A DNA stretch of 22,033 nucleotides from Dehalococcoidales bacterium (GTDB lineage: Bacteria; Chloroflexota; Dehalococcoidia; Dehalococcoidales; RBG-16-60-22): assembly GCA_030606585.1 (NCBI GenBank), contig JAUWGD010000010.1, forward strand, positions 1 through 22,033, read 5' to 3'. Position 1 is the stretch's first letter. Each line of letters opens with the position of its first letter. Below are positions 14,868 through 22,033 of the stretch, piece after piece. The translations under genes were made by a program, and so were the position numbers. The notes under the pieces were generated by a model. It did no database searches, was not told the DNA's origin, and was given only the letters and a program-made list of their open reading frames with translations.

Positions 14868-16004
14868 CTATTTACCGGCATTAATACTAATTCCAGATGA
14901 AAAAGCTTTTACGGCGACAGGGCAGAACTGATCGCCGGAACACCTCTTTAATTCCTTGATTGCCTGATCAACGGTCATAGCCGCACGATATGAACGGTCG
15001 GTAGTCATGCTATCAAAAGCGTCAGCCACAGCTATTATACGAGCCCCGAGCGGTAACGCATCACCCTTAAGTCCGGTAGGATAACCTTTTCCGTCAAACC
15101 TTTCATGGTGGTATAGCACAAGCTCACTTGCCTTTTCCAGGAATGAAATTCCCCTTAACAAGTTAGCTCCGATGGTGGAGTGTTCTTGTATTATCTCCCA
15201 CTCGGCTTCGGTTAGAGAGCCGGGTTTATTCAGTATAGTGGTGTCAATGGATATTTTACCGATATCATGGAGGATACCCGCATATTCCAGGGTTTCCATC
15301 TCCTCAGGGGACAGCGAGAGGTTAGCGCCGGTCAGTAAAGCGTATTCCATAACCCGCTGGGAATGTCCGCGTGTATACGGGTCTTTCGCATCAATGGTTG
15401 CCGCCAGGGTTTTGATAGTGGTTTTATAGGCATCAAGCACGGTCTGGTGCAGCTTGGTATTTTCAATCGCCATAGCGGCCGTATTGGCTACCGAAATAAC
15501 GGCGTCCATGTCCTGGTCCTCGAATTGGCTACCATCCAGTTTATTCAGTACTTCTATCACACCGAGGATTTTCCGGTGTACCGCCAGCGGCGCACAGACA
15601 AGAGATTTCGTGCTAAAGCCGGTGTAATCATCAATCATTTTATGAAAATTCTCGCTGCGGCTAACGTCATTCACAATCAATGGCTCTCCCGTGCGGGCAA
15701 CCTGTCCGGCAATACCATACTGAGTACTTAGTTTCACTTGCCGCAGCGCTTTGCCTACCGGACCCGAGGCAACCTCGAAGTATAGCTCCTGGTCGTTGTC
15801 CCTGAACAGCAGTATTGAGGCCGCCGAGGCGTTAAGAGTCTTCTGGGTCATTTTTATAACCTGTTCCAGCATCTGTGCCATACGCGGAACCGACCCGATC
15901 TTCTTACTTACCTCGTAAATCAGGTCCAACCGCGCCTTATTCTCTTTTTCCACGCGACCGGGCACTACTGATGCGGGTTGTGATTTATCCAGGCTAGATA
16001 CCAT
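14868..16004 (-). CDS. GAF-HD-GYP domain protein, predicted cyclic di-GMP phosphodiesterase
   Basis: 378-aa signalling enzyme without transmembrane segments. A GAF domain (about 25-182) can bind a small ligand, perhaps a cyclic nucleotide. It is joined by a helical linker to an HD-GYP domain (about 190-372), which in this family degrades c-di-GMP. Catalytic features are present: GHSQRV (His214), HDIGK (His246-Asp247), EHS (His275), YHHERFDGKGYP (His299, His300; GYP 307-309) and ADAFDSMTTDRSYR. One deviation is QFCP near the C-terminus, where the family usually has FDP. Start ATG follows GAGG with a 9-nt spacer. It begins 36 nt after the cyclase stop, so the two are probably cotranscribed. Confidence 0.88.
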   Translation of the reverse strand: MVSSLDKSQPASVVPGRVEKENKARLDLIYEVSKKIGSVPRMAQMLEQVIKMTQKTLNASAASILLFRDNDQELYFEVASGPVGKALRQVKLSTQYGIAGQVARTGEPLIVNDVSRSENFHKMIDDYTGFSTKSLVCAPLAVHRKILGVIEVLNKLDGSQFEDQDMDAVISVANTAAMAIENTKLHQTVLDAYKTTIKTLAATIDAKDPYTRGHSQRVMEYALLTGANLSLSPEEMETLEYAGILHDIGKISIDTTILNKPGSLTEAEWEIIQEHSTIGANLLRGISFLEKASELVLYHHERFDGKGYPTGLKGDALPLGARIIAVADAFDSMTTDRSYRAAMTVDQAIKELKRCSGDQFCPVAVKAFSSGISINAGK

Positions 16005-16040
16005 TGACTATTTCCTCGCTTTCGAATCCTGCATGATACA

Positions 16041-16862
16041 CTAGGTTAAAGCTTCTACGGGTTTAAGACTCCGAAATAGCTCTTTGTTTTTATCCGGTAA
16101 CCTTTCAAACTCTTCTTTGGCTACCCACACCAACTCATTATTACCCACTCCACGAATGGAAACATACTTGGGTACAAAGAGCTGGCGGTATTCGGCGGGC
16201 ATGTGCTCTCGGACCTGAAAACCGCGGTGGGGGAAGCAAAACGATAAGGTGCCTACCCGTGATAACCTGGAGGCGTTATTTATACAATGACCGACATAAT
16301 CATTACCGTTACCCACACTGAAGACCTTACCCCGGGCTATGCCGCACCTGAGAATACTCGGTGGTTTATTTACGGCCATGCTCATCTGGGGGTAGAATTC
16401 ACGCCTGTAGGCGCGGCAAATTTCATGAAGCGTGGCTGCTATCCTGCAAACCTGGCCTTCCGTCATCCCTCTGGCATTCCAGATAAGCAGGAGCCCGTCC
16501 CCCAGAAACTTCACCAGGGTGGGAAAGTCCGCCCAAAACGCATTATGGTTATCGTAATCGGTTTCAGTCAGCCCTTTCCTGACACTGTTGAAAAACCACT
16601 CCAGAAAATCGTTGAGAAATTTTGGAATGGCGAGATACGAGTCCACCTGGTTGCAGAAAGTCGTAAAGCCGGTGAGGTCAAATACGGCGGCTATCGCCTC
16701 CTTTTCCTGGCAGGGTGAACTGATATCACCGAGCTCCAGCAGTGAGGGATTAAACCTTCTAATAAGTTCATCATTAACCAGTTTTATTCCGTTTTGCTGC
16801 TTCTTGACAGTCTGGGTTCTCGGTCTGGGGGCTTTTACTCTTCTTACTATTATTCTTTTCAT
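16041..16862 (-). CDS. Class III adenylate cyclase domain protein
   Basis: 273-aa protein predicted to make cAMP. The catalytic residues of a class III cyclase are present: metal-binding Asp62 (FDLTGF) and Asp122 (KFLGDG), and the transition-state residues Asn195 and Arg199 (GHCINNASRL). Lys118 and Asp188 (DYVG) occupy the positions that select adenine over guanine, which favours adenylate rather than guanylate cyclase. A basic N-terminus of about 50 residues and a C-terminal tail flank the domain; no sensor domain or membrane helix is seen. Class III cyclases act as dimers, so this would be a soluble homodimer. ATG 16862 has no clear ribosome site, and a later start cannot be excluded. First gene of the signalling operon. 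Confidence 0.85.
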   Translation of the reverse strand: MKRIIVRRVKAPRPRTQTVKKQQNGIKLVNDELIRRFNPSLLELGDISSPCQEKEAIAAVFDLTGFTTFCNQVDSYLAIPKFLNDFLEWFFNSVRKGLTETDYDNHNAFWADFPTLVKFLGDGLLLIWNARGMTEGQVCRIAATLHEICRAYRREFYPQMSMAVNKPPSILRCGIARGKVFSVGNGNDYVGHCINNASRLSRVGTLSFCFPHRGFQVREHMPAEYRQLFVPKYVSIRGVGNNELVWVAKEEFERLPDKNKELFRSLKPVEALT

Positions 16863-16882
16863 CGTGTAAATAGTAATTCAGG

Positions 16883-16900
16883 TATGATAAACAAATCATA
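16883..16900. promoter_or_regulatory. Operator-like dyad over the cyclase promoter
   Basis: TATGAT-N6-ATCATA is a perfect inverted repeat of 6-bp arms whose right arm is the candidate -10 box. The half-site spacing (a 5-bp arm, N6, a 5-bp arm) has the geometry of Crp/Fnr-family sites, although the arm is ATGAT rather than TGTGA. A repressor bound here would block the cyclase promoter. Confidence 0.4.
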
Positions 16901-16923
16901 AACATAGCCGAGACGTGTCTAAA
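16895..16923 (-). promoter_or_regulatory. Candidate promoter of the cyclase operon
   Basis: On the minus strand TTTAGA (16918-16923, 4 of 6) and TATGAT (16895-16900, 5 of 6) are separated by 17 nt. Transcription would start near 16888, about 25 nt before the cyclase ATG. Confidence 0.4.
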
Positions 16924-17087
16924 CATTCCGTTAACAATCGGAAGCTAAGGCTCATAATCCGTCTTCTTTTTAAATTATGAATCACAGAAGATTCGTGAAA
17001 GTTCTGTTTGCTTTTAGTTGGTGGTGGTTTTATAATATTTTATGACTGTTCTTTCTTTGTAAGAAGTAACATATTTATGGAAAGCTA

Positions 17088-17116
17088 TTGACGAAGTGAG
17101 AAAAACCTGCTATCAT
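17088..17116 (+). promoter_or_regulatory. Promoter of the glutamate synthase operon
   Basis: TTGACG (17088-17093, 5 of 6) and TATCAT (17111-17116, 5 of 6) are separated by 17 nt, with an upstream TG giving an extended -10. Transcription would start near 17123, about 50 nt before the first gene. Confidence 0.7.
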
Positions 17117-17127
17117 ATATTGGGGGG

Positions 17128-17151
17128 AATGCGGCAACCGTTTACCGCATT
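17128..17151 (+). promoter_or_regulatory. Hairpin at the 5' end of the glutamate synthase transcript
   Basis: AATGCGG (17128-17134) and CCGCATT (17145-17151) form a perfect 7-bp stem with a 10-nt loop, starting about 5 nt after the predicted transcription start and followed by a T-rich stretch. It may stabilise the mRNA 5' end or act as an attenuator. Confidence 0.5.
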
Positions 17152-17172
17152 TATTTGTATCGAGGACGTCCG

Positions 17173-17646
17173 ATGAAAAAGGTATATGTTAAACAGGATG
17201 TATGTATCGGCTGCGGTCTCTGCGAGGTCTATTGCCGGTTAAAGCATTCCAGGTCGAAAGACCTGATTAAAGCCTATAAAAAAGAAACGCCCCGGCCTCT
17301 GTCGAGACTCCGGGTAGATGAAAGCGGAATCGTATCCTTCTCGGTGCGGTGCCAGCACTGCGACGATGCGCCGTGTATCCGGGCATGCCTGACCGGCGCC
17401 CTATCGCGCGACCCTTCGACATCCCTGGTCGTGGTAGATGAAGAACGCTGTATCGGTTGCGGTACCTGCGCCCTGGCCTGCCCGCTGGGCGTGCCGAAGC
17501 TGGATACCTCGCAGAAGAAGATGGTCAAGTGCGACCTCTGTCAGGATGAAGAATTACCGGTGTGCGTCGCCAATTGCCCGAACGAGGCACTGGTCTATGC
17601 GGATGTGCCGGATGAGATTCTTAAAATCGGTCAGGTGACAACGTAA
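17173..17646 (+). CDS. Four-cluster 4Fe-4S ferredoxin-type electron carrier
   Basis: 157-aa polyferredoxin with sixteen cysteines in four groups: 11/14/17/21, 60/63/68/72, 93/96/99/103 and 120/123/131/135. This is the pattern of HycB/CooF/DmsB-type electron-transfer subunits. In this operon it most likely carries electrons between the flavoprotein encoded next and the Fe-S/FMN glutamate synthase subunit. ATG 17173 is chosen because GAGGA (17162-17166) is 6 nt upstream; the in-frame TTG at 17155 has no such site. Its stop overlaps the next start in a TAATG, a sign of translational coupling. It could equally serve another oxidoreductase. Confidence 0.88.
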   Translation: MKKVYVKQDVCIGCGLCEVYCRLKHSRSKDLIKAYKKETPRPLSRLRVDESGIVSFSVRCQHCDDAPCIRACLTGALSRDPSTSLVVVDEERCIGCGTCALACPLGVPKLDTSQKKMVKCDLCQDEELPVCVANCPNEALVYADVPDEILKIGQVTT

Positions 17647-18992
17647 TGGCAGCAACCAGGAAAATTAAATACTTGATTATCGGGAACTCGGCCGGCGGTA
17701 TCGGTGCCGCCGAGGCTATTCGCGAGGTAGATAAGACCGGGACTATCACCATAGTCTCCGACGAACCCTACCCGGCTTATTCGAGGCCGCTTATTTCCGA
17801 GTACCTGGCCCTCCCCTGCCCCGTCGAGAAAATGGCTTACCGCCAGCCCGATTTCTACGAGAAGAATAATATTAAGACCCTTCTCGGCGAGGGAGTTGTC
17901 CAGGTCAACCCGGACAAGCATACGGTTAAGCTGGAAAACGGGACAACGCTGGGCTGGCAGAAACTGCTGCTGGCTACCGGCGGCACACCCATTTTCCCCG
18001 AGATGGAAGGCAACCGGCTGAAGGGCGTCTTTACCTTTAACAAGCTTGACGACGCCAAAGCTATCGATGGTTTCCTGAATCAACACCGGGGCAGAGTAAG
18101 AGCCGTGGTCATCGGGGGTGGACTGATAGGTGCCAGCGTTACCGAAGCCCTGCTCAAGCGGAACGTCGAGGTTACCATCGTCGAAATGAAGGACTGGGTC
18201 CTCAATACGATACTTGACGAAGAAGCATCCGTCTTTGAGGCGCAGGCCCTGGTACATGCCGGTACCAATATCATCACCGGACACACCCCTGAAAAAATCA
18301 ACAGCTACCTGCCCGGTGAAGTCAGCGGCGTCACTCTCGACGACGGACGTGTCCTGCCCTGCGAAATGGTCGTTATCGCCATCGGCGTACGACCTCGTCT
18401 GGAAGTCGTTTCCAAAAGCGGTATCAAGATAAACCGTGGCATCGTCGTCGACCGCCGCATGGCGACGTCCGCGCCTGATATCTATGCCTGCGGCGATGCC
18501 GCCGAAGCTCACGATTTCGTTTACGGTGAAAACCGGCTCACCCCGGTCTGGCCGAACGCTTATGAAGGGGGCAGGGCCGCCGGCCTCAATATGGCGGGTA
18601 AACCGACGGAATACCAAGGCGGGACCGCCATGAACGCCCTGAAGTATTTCGGCGTGTATATTGCCTCGGCCGGACTGGTAACACCACCCAATGACAGCTA
18701 CCAGACTCTGATAAACAGGTATGACGGTATTTACAGGAAGGTGATAATTAAAAAAGGCAAATTAGCCGGGATGGTCTTTGCCGGTGATATTGAGAAGTCG
18801 GGCATCGTCTACAATCTGATGAAAGATGGAGTTAATGTCAGAAAGTTTAAAGAAGTCCTCGTCGCCGACGATTTCGGGCTGGCTTCACTGCCGGAATCAA
18901 TCTGGAAAGACCGGCTGGAAAGCTCGCCTCCGGAAGGGGTTCCGGTGGTAACCTCTATTGAAGAGCCGGAGGAACTGGTCATCGGTGACTAG
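17646..18992 (+). CDS. FAD-dependent NAD(P) oxidoreductase, probable GOGAT reductase partner
   Basis: 448-aa pyridine-nucleotide-disulfide-oxidoreductase-fold flavoprotein. The FAD motif is GNSAGGIGAAEAI (13-25), a second Rossmann motif is VVIGGGLIGASVTEALLKRN, and the second FAD block is IYACGDAAEA. No CxxC or CxxxxC redox-active disulfide is present in the FAD domain, so it is more like NAD(P)H:ferredoxin or nitrite-reductase-type flavoproteins than a disulfide reductase. The likely role is to move electrons from NAD(P)H to the ferredoxin and synthase subunits, replacing the GltD small subunit of ordinary bacterial GOGAT. AGGTGA (17633-17638) precedes the overlapping ATG by 7 nt. Confidence 0.85.
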   Translation: MAATRKIKYLIIGNSAGGIGAAEAIREVDKTGTITIVSDEPYPAYSRPLISEYLALPCPVEKMAYRQPDFYEKNNIKTLLGEGVVQVNPDKHTVKLENGTTLGWQKLLLATGGTPIFPEMEGNRLKGVFTFNKLDDAKAIDGFLNQHRGRVRAVVIGGGLIGASVTEALLKRNVEVTIVEMKDWVLNTILDEEASVFEAQALVHAGTNIITGHTPEKINSYLPGEVSGVTLDDGRVLPCEMVVIAIGVRPRLEVVSKSGIKINRGIVVDRRMATSAPDIYACGDAAEAHDFVYGENRLTPVWPNAYEGGRAAGLNMAGKPTEYQGGTAMNALKYFGVYIASAGLVTPPNDSYQTLINRYDGIYRKVIIKKGKLAGMVFAGDIEKSGIVYNLMKDGVNVRKFKEVLVADDFGLASLPESIWKDRLESSPPEGVPVVTSIEEPEELVIGD

Positions 18993-19016
18993 TATTGTTT
19001 CCCGAAAGGAACGGGC

Positions 19017-20171
19017 ATGAAAGACCTGAGACAGTTAAATAACTCATATGGTGATGACAAGGTAATCGACGCCTGTGCAATATTCGGCGCCATGGACACG
19101 GCCGGGAAGAGGTTCTCCGGGGAGAGCGTCATTAAAGCAATCGCCAATATGCACGACCGCGGCAACGGACTGGGCGGAGGCTTTGCGGTCTACGGCCTTT
19201 ACCCCGAGCATGCCGACCACTATGCCTTTCATATCATGTTTCTCGATAATAAAGATAAACAGGAGACGGAAGAATTCCTGAGTAAAAACTTTACCGTTAT
19301 CCGCGATGAAGAAGTGCCCACCCGGCCGACACCGGCGATTAAGAATGCCCCGCTGGTATGGCGTTACTTCCTCGACGTGCCGCAAAATCTGCCGGAGAAA
19401 CTTTCGGTCGACGATTATATCGTGGCTAAGGTCATGGAGATAAATACCGGCAATAACGATAGTTTCGTTTTTTCCAGCGGCAAGAACATGGCCGTATTTA
19501 AAGGCGTGGGTTACCCCGAAGAGCTGGCCGAATACTTCCGACTGGAAGAGTACCAGGGCTATCTCTGGACGGCGCACGGAAGGTTCCCAACCAATACGGT
19601 GGCCTGGTGGGGAGGGGCGCACCCGTTTTCGATTCTGGACTGGACGGTGATTCATAACGGCGAAATCTCATCCTACGGGATAAACCGCCGCTTCCTGGAG
19701 CAGTACGGCTACCAGTGCACCATGCAGACCGATACCGAAGTTATCGCCTATGCCGTCGACCTGCTCATGCGTAAACATAACCTGCCGTGGGAAATAACCG
19801 CCAAAGTAGTGGCGGCACCCTTCTGGGACGCAATCGAACGCATGCCGGCGAAAGAGCAAAATCTCATGAGGGCATTGCGCCAGGTATACAGCAGCCTGCT
19901 CCTGAATGGACCTTTTGCCGTAGTTATCGCCCGTCAGGGCGAAATGATAGGGCTGACCGACCGCATCAGGCTGCGGCCGCTGACCGTCGGGGAGAAGGGC
20001 GATATGCTCTACCTTTCGTCCGAGGAGTCGGCCATACGGCTGATATGCCCCGACCTTGATAAAGCCTGGATTCCCATGGGCGGCGAGCCGGTCATCGGCC
20101 GGCTTAAAAAAGAGCCCCATCCACAAGATATAACTGGCGGGGAGAAGATATCAGCCGGGAAGCCGGTATAA
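19017..20171 (+). CDS. Glutamate synthase glutamine amidotransferase subunit (class II)
   Basis: 384-aa Ntn-type glutaminase that frees ammonia from glutamine for the synthase subunit. The catalytic Cys is internal as encoded (IDACAIFG, Cys20), so a 19-residue propeptide must be removed to expose it. Other class II motifs are present: AHGRFPTNT, HNGEISSYG, and the TDTEVIAY block. In ordinary bacteria this domain is the N-terminus of the ~1500-aa GltB; here it is a separate protein, as in archaeal-type glutamate synthases. AAAGGA (19005-19010) is 6 nt before the ATG. The next gene follows after 4 nt. Confidence 0.9.
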   Translation: MKDLRQLNNSYGDDKVIDACAIFGAMDTAGKRFSGESVIKAIANMHDRGNGLGGGFAVYGLYPEHADHYAFHIMFLDNKDKQETEEFLSKNFTVIRDEEVPTRPTPAIKNAPLVWRYFLDVPQNLPEKLSVDDYIVAKVMEINTGNNDSFVFSSGKNMAVFKGVGYPEELAEYFRLEEYQGYLWTAHGRFPTNTVAWWGGAHPFSILDWTVIHNGEISSYGINRRFLEQYGYQCTMQTDTEVIAYAVDLLMRKHNLPWEITAKVVAAPFWDAIERMPAKEQNLMRALRQVYSSLLLNGPFAVVIARQGEMIGLTDRIRLRPLTVGEKGDMLYLSSEESAIRLICPDLDKAWIPMGGEPVIGRLKKEPHPQDITGGEKISAGKPV

Positions 20172-20175
20172 TACG

Positions 20176-21681
20176 ATGAAGACTTATAGCGCACCAAAAT
20201 TTAAAATAATCAGAGATAAAGACCGGTGTATTCAGTGTCAGGTCTGTGTCAACCAGTGCAGCTTCGGCGTGAACTACTACGACGAAGAAGACGACGAGGT
20301 AAGAAGCTGCGAGGAAAATTGTGTCGGCTGCCAGCGCTGCGTGCTCTTTTGCCCTACCCGGGCATTAACTATCAGCTATAGCCCGCTGGACTACCGCGGT
20401 AATTATAACTGGCGCGCCGATATTATCGAGGACATTAACAAGCAGGCAGAGACCGGGGGCATGTTATTAACCGGCATGGGCGATGACAAGGGCCAGCGCA
20501 TTTACTGGGACCATCTGTTGCTCAATGCCAGCCAGGTGACCAATCCCTCCATCGACCCCCTGCGCGAGCCGATGGAGCTGGCTACTTACCTGGGGAGTAA
20601 ACCCGACCGACTGGAAGTCGAACCGGACTCGTTCGATTTAAAAACGCAGTTATCGCCGCTGGTCAGGGTGGAAGTGCCGGTGCTGTTCGCCGCCATGTCG
20701 TACGGGGCGGTGAGCCTTAACGTACATGAATCCCTCGCCCGGGCGGCTACCGAGATGGGCACATTGTGGAACACCGGCGAAGGCGGTTTACACCCCAGCC
20801 TGTATAAATACGGAGACAACACCATCGTCCAGGTAGCATCGGGACGTTTCGGCGTTCATGCCGATTACCTCGATGCGGCCAGAGTAGTTGAAATAAAGAT
20901 CGGCCAGGGAGCCAAGCCGGGTATCGGCGGGCACCTTCCCGGAGAGAAAGTAAGCGCGGACGTATCACTCACGCGTATGATTCCCGAAGGGACCGACGCC
21001 ATCTCGCCGGCCCCCCAGCATGATATCTACTCCATTGAGGACCTGGCGCAGCTTATCTATGCCTTGAAGGAAGCTACGAATTATACCAAGCCGATATCGG
21101 TAAAGATTGCCGCCGTCCATAATTCCGCCGCCATCGCCAGCGGCATCGTCAGAGGCGGCGCCGATATCGTCGTTCTCGACGGACTGCGCGGGGCTACCGG
21201 CGCCGCACCCAAGGTCATCCGCGATAACGTCGGTATTCCCATCGAACTGGCTCTGGCCTCGGTGGACAGCCGGCTGAGGCAGGAAGGCATACGCAATCAG
21301 GCCTCCATCGTGGTCTCGGGCGGTATCAGGAGCAGCGGCGACGTTGCCAAGGCAATCGCCCTCGGTGCCGACGCTGTGTATATCGGGACGGCCGCGCTCA
21401 TCGCGCTGGGCTGCCACGTCTGCCAGCAGTGCCATACCGGCAAGTGCGCCTGGGGCATCTGCACCACCGACCTGCGCCTGACCAAGAGAATCAACCCGGA
21501 AATCGGCGCCCGCCGGGCGGCTAACCTGCTCCGCGGCTGGAGCCTCGAACTGAAAGATATCCTCGGCGGACTCGGCGTTAACGCCCTGGAGAGCCTGCGG
21601 GGGAACCGCCTGCACCTCAGAGGCGTCGGCCTGACCGATACCGAGCTCGAAATTCTGGGCGTAAGAATGGCAGGAAGCTAG
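20176..21681 (+). CDS. Glutamate synthase FMN/Fe-S catalytic subunit
   Basis: 501-aa core of glutamate synthase, which condenses ammonia with 2-oxoglutarate and reduces the imine. Two ferredoxin-type 4Fe-4S motifs lie at the N-terminus (Cys18/21/24/28 and Cys49/52/55/59). The FMN-binding TIM-barrel domain includes NTGEGGLHPSLY, GAKPGIGGHLPGEKVS, VLDGLRGATGAAP, and SGGIRSSGDVAKAIALGADA. A cysteine cluster follows (413, 416, 419, 424, 429; GCHVCQQCHTGKC), matching the Fe-S site of GltB. The N-terminal ferredoxin domain, absent from standard GltB, is typical of archaeal-type enzymes. The ribosome site before ATG 20176 is weak, so translation is probably coupled to the amidotransferase gene. Confidence 0.92.
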   Translation: MKTYSAPKFKIIRDKDRCIQCQVCVNQCSFGVNYYDEEDDEVRSCEENCVGCQRCVLFCPTRALTISYSPLDYRGNYNWRADIIEDINKQAETGGMLLTGMGDDKGQRIYWDHLLLNASQVTNPSIDPLREPMELATYLGSKPDRLEVEPDSFDLKTQLSPLVRVEVPVLFAAMSYGAVSLNVHESLARAATEMGTLWNTGEGGLHPSLYKYGDNTIVQVASGRFGVHADYLDAARVVEIKIGQGAKPGIGGHLPGEKVSADVSLTRMIPEGTDAISPAPQHDIYSIEDLAQLIYALKEATNYTKPISVKIAAVHNSAAIASGIVRGGADIVVLDGLRGATGAAPKVIRDNVGIPIELALASVDSRLRQEGIRNQASIVVSGGIRSSGDVAKAIALGADAVYIGTAALIALGCHVCQQCHTGKCAWGICTTDLRLTKRINPEIGARRAANLLRGWSLELKDILGGLGVNALESLRGNRLHLRGVGLTDTELEILGVRMAGS

Positions 21682-21682
21682 C

Positions 21683-22033
21683 ATGACAGACACCAGAGAT
21701 TCCGCAGTTAATATTGATGCCAGCGGTGTTTACTACCGCGAGCTTAATACCCGGCTCAGGGACATTGTTACCAACGGCAACCGCAAGATTGAGCTGCGTA
21801 ATGTTTACGGGCAGAGATACATCGGCACCGACCTGAACAAGCCGGTAGATATTGAGATTTTCGGCACGCCGGGCAACGACCTCGGAGCCTTTATGAACGG
21901 ACCGAGGATTATCGTCCACGGCAACGCCCAGGACGGCTGCGGCAACACCATGAACGAAGGCGAGATAATCGTTCACGGTCATGCCGGGGATACGGTCGGT
22001 CTATCAGCCAGGGGCGGCAAAATATTTATCCGT
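21683..22033 (+). CDS. Glutamate synthase GXGXG-domain subunit (partial)
   Basis: Open reading frame of 117 codons with no stop before the window end, so the 3' part is missing. The sequence gives repeated beta-helix turns with HGNAQDGCGNTMNEG and HGHAGDTVGLSARGGKI, which match the GXGXG domain found at the C-terminus of GltB and as a separate subunit in archaeal-type glutamate synthase. AGGAAG (21672-21677) lies 5 nt before the ATG, and the preceding stop is 1 nt away. It would complete the split synthase as a structural partner that lines the ammonia channel. Confidence 0.85.
   Translation, partial: MTDTRDSAVNIDASGVYYRELNTRLRDIVTNGNRKIELRNVYGQRYIGTDLNKPVDIEIFGTPGNDLGAFMNGPRIIVHGNAQDGCGNTMNEGEIIVHGHAGDTVGLSARGGKIFIR

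Larger units (their letters stand above)
16863..17172 (+). other. 310-bp divergent intergenic region
   Basis: AT-rich spacer between the minus-strand signalling operon and the plus-strand glutamate synthase operon. It holds a candidate promoter with an overlapping dyad on the left, a good promoter plus a 5' hairpin on the right, and about 160 bp between them in which I see no gene. Confidence 0.7.

Noticed and set aside
17631..18617. 328-codon minus-strand frame opposite the flavoprotein gene
   Set aside because: Long only because of codon bias on the sense strand; the sense frame carries clear FAD and NAD motifs while this one has none.
20965..21693. 242-codon minus-strand frame opposite the glutamate synthase FMN subunit
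   Set aside because: Antisense to a well-conserved catalytic gene, with no start context or domain.

Overview
The window is 22,033 bp of densely coding bacterial DNA with moderately high G+C. I see no rRNA, tRNA, CRISPR array, transposase or phage gene. The gene set points to an anaerobic bacterium, most likely Chloroflexota (Dehalococcoidia-like). The reasons are a lipoprotein with a Glu/Pro/Ala-rich linker feeding a peptide ABC transporter, a glutamate synthase split into separate polypeptides in the archaeal style, and a PurS-PurS-PurL fusion. This assignment is inference from gene content and not a phylogenetic result.

Layout. (1) 29-3730, plus: late-early purine synthesis, a PurS-PurS-PurL fusion followed by the glutaminase PurQ. 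(2) 3830-4577, minus: nusB then acpP, with a promoter upstream of nusB. (3) 4612-7677, plus: an ABC-2 exporter operon of one ATPase and two paralogous permeases with overlapping stops and starts. (4) 7678-8205: a 528-bp non-coding leader with a near-consensus promoter and a nest of mutually consistent base-pairings that looks like a structured, pseudoknotted RNA. (5) 8206-13965, plus: a complete oligopeptide/dipeptide-type importer (lipoprotein, two permeases, two ATPases). A large inverted repeat separates the binding protein from the permeases. (6) 14020-16923, minus: a second-messenger operon of a class III adenylate cyclase, a GAF-HD-GYP phosphodiesterase and a class II cyclic-nucleotide-phosphodiesterase-like metallo-hydrolase. 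It is read from a promoter overlapped by a perfect dyad. (7) 17088-22033, plus: a dissociated glutamate synthase operon of a four-cluster ferredoxin, an FAD/NAD(P) oxidoreductase, a class II glutamine amidotransferase, an FMN/Fe-S synthase subunit and a GXGXG subunit that runs off the window end.

How the genes work together. PurSL and PurQ form the FGAM synthase complex. The peptide importer can supply amino acids and nitrogen. The split GOGAT moves glutamine amide nitrogen onto 2-oxoglutarate, with electrons delivered by the co-encoded ferredoxin and flavoprotein. The minus-strand operon can both make and destroy cyclic nucleotides. The least expected signals are the candidate structured RNA in front of the importer, the self-contained cyclic-nucleotide operon with an operator-like dyad, and the tandem PurS fusion.
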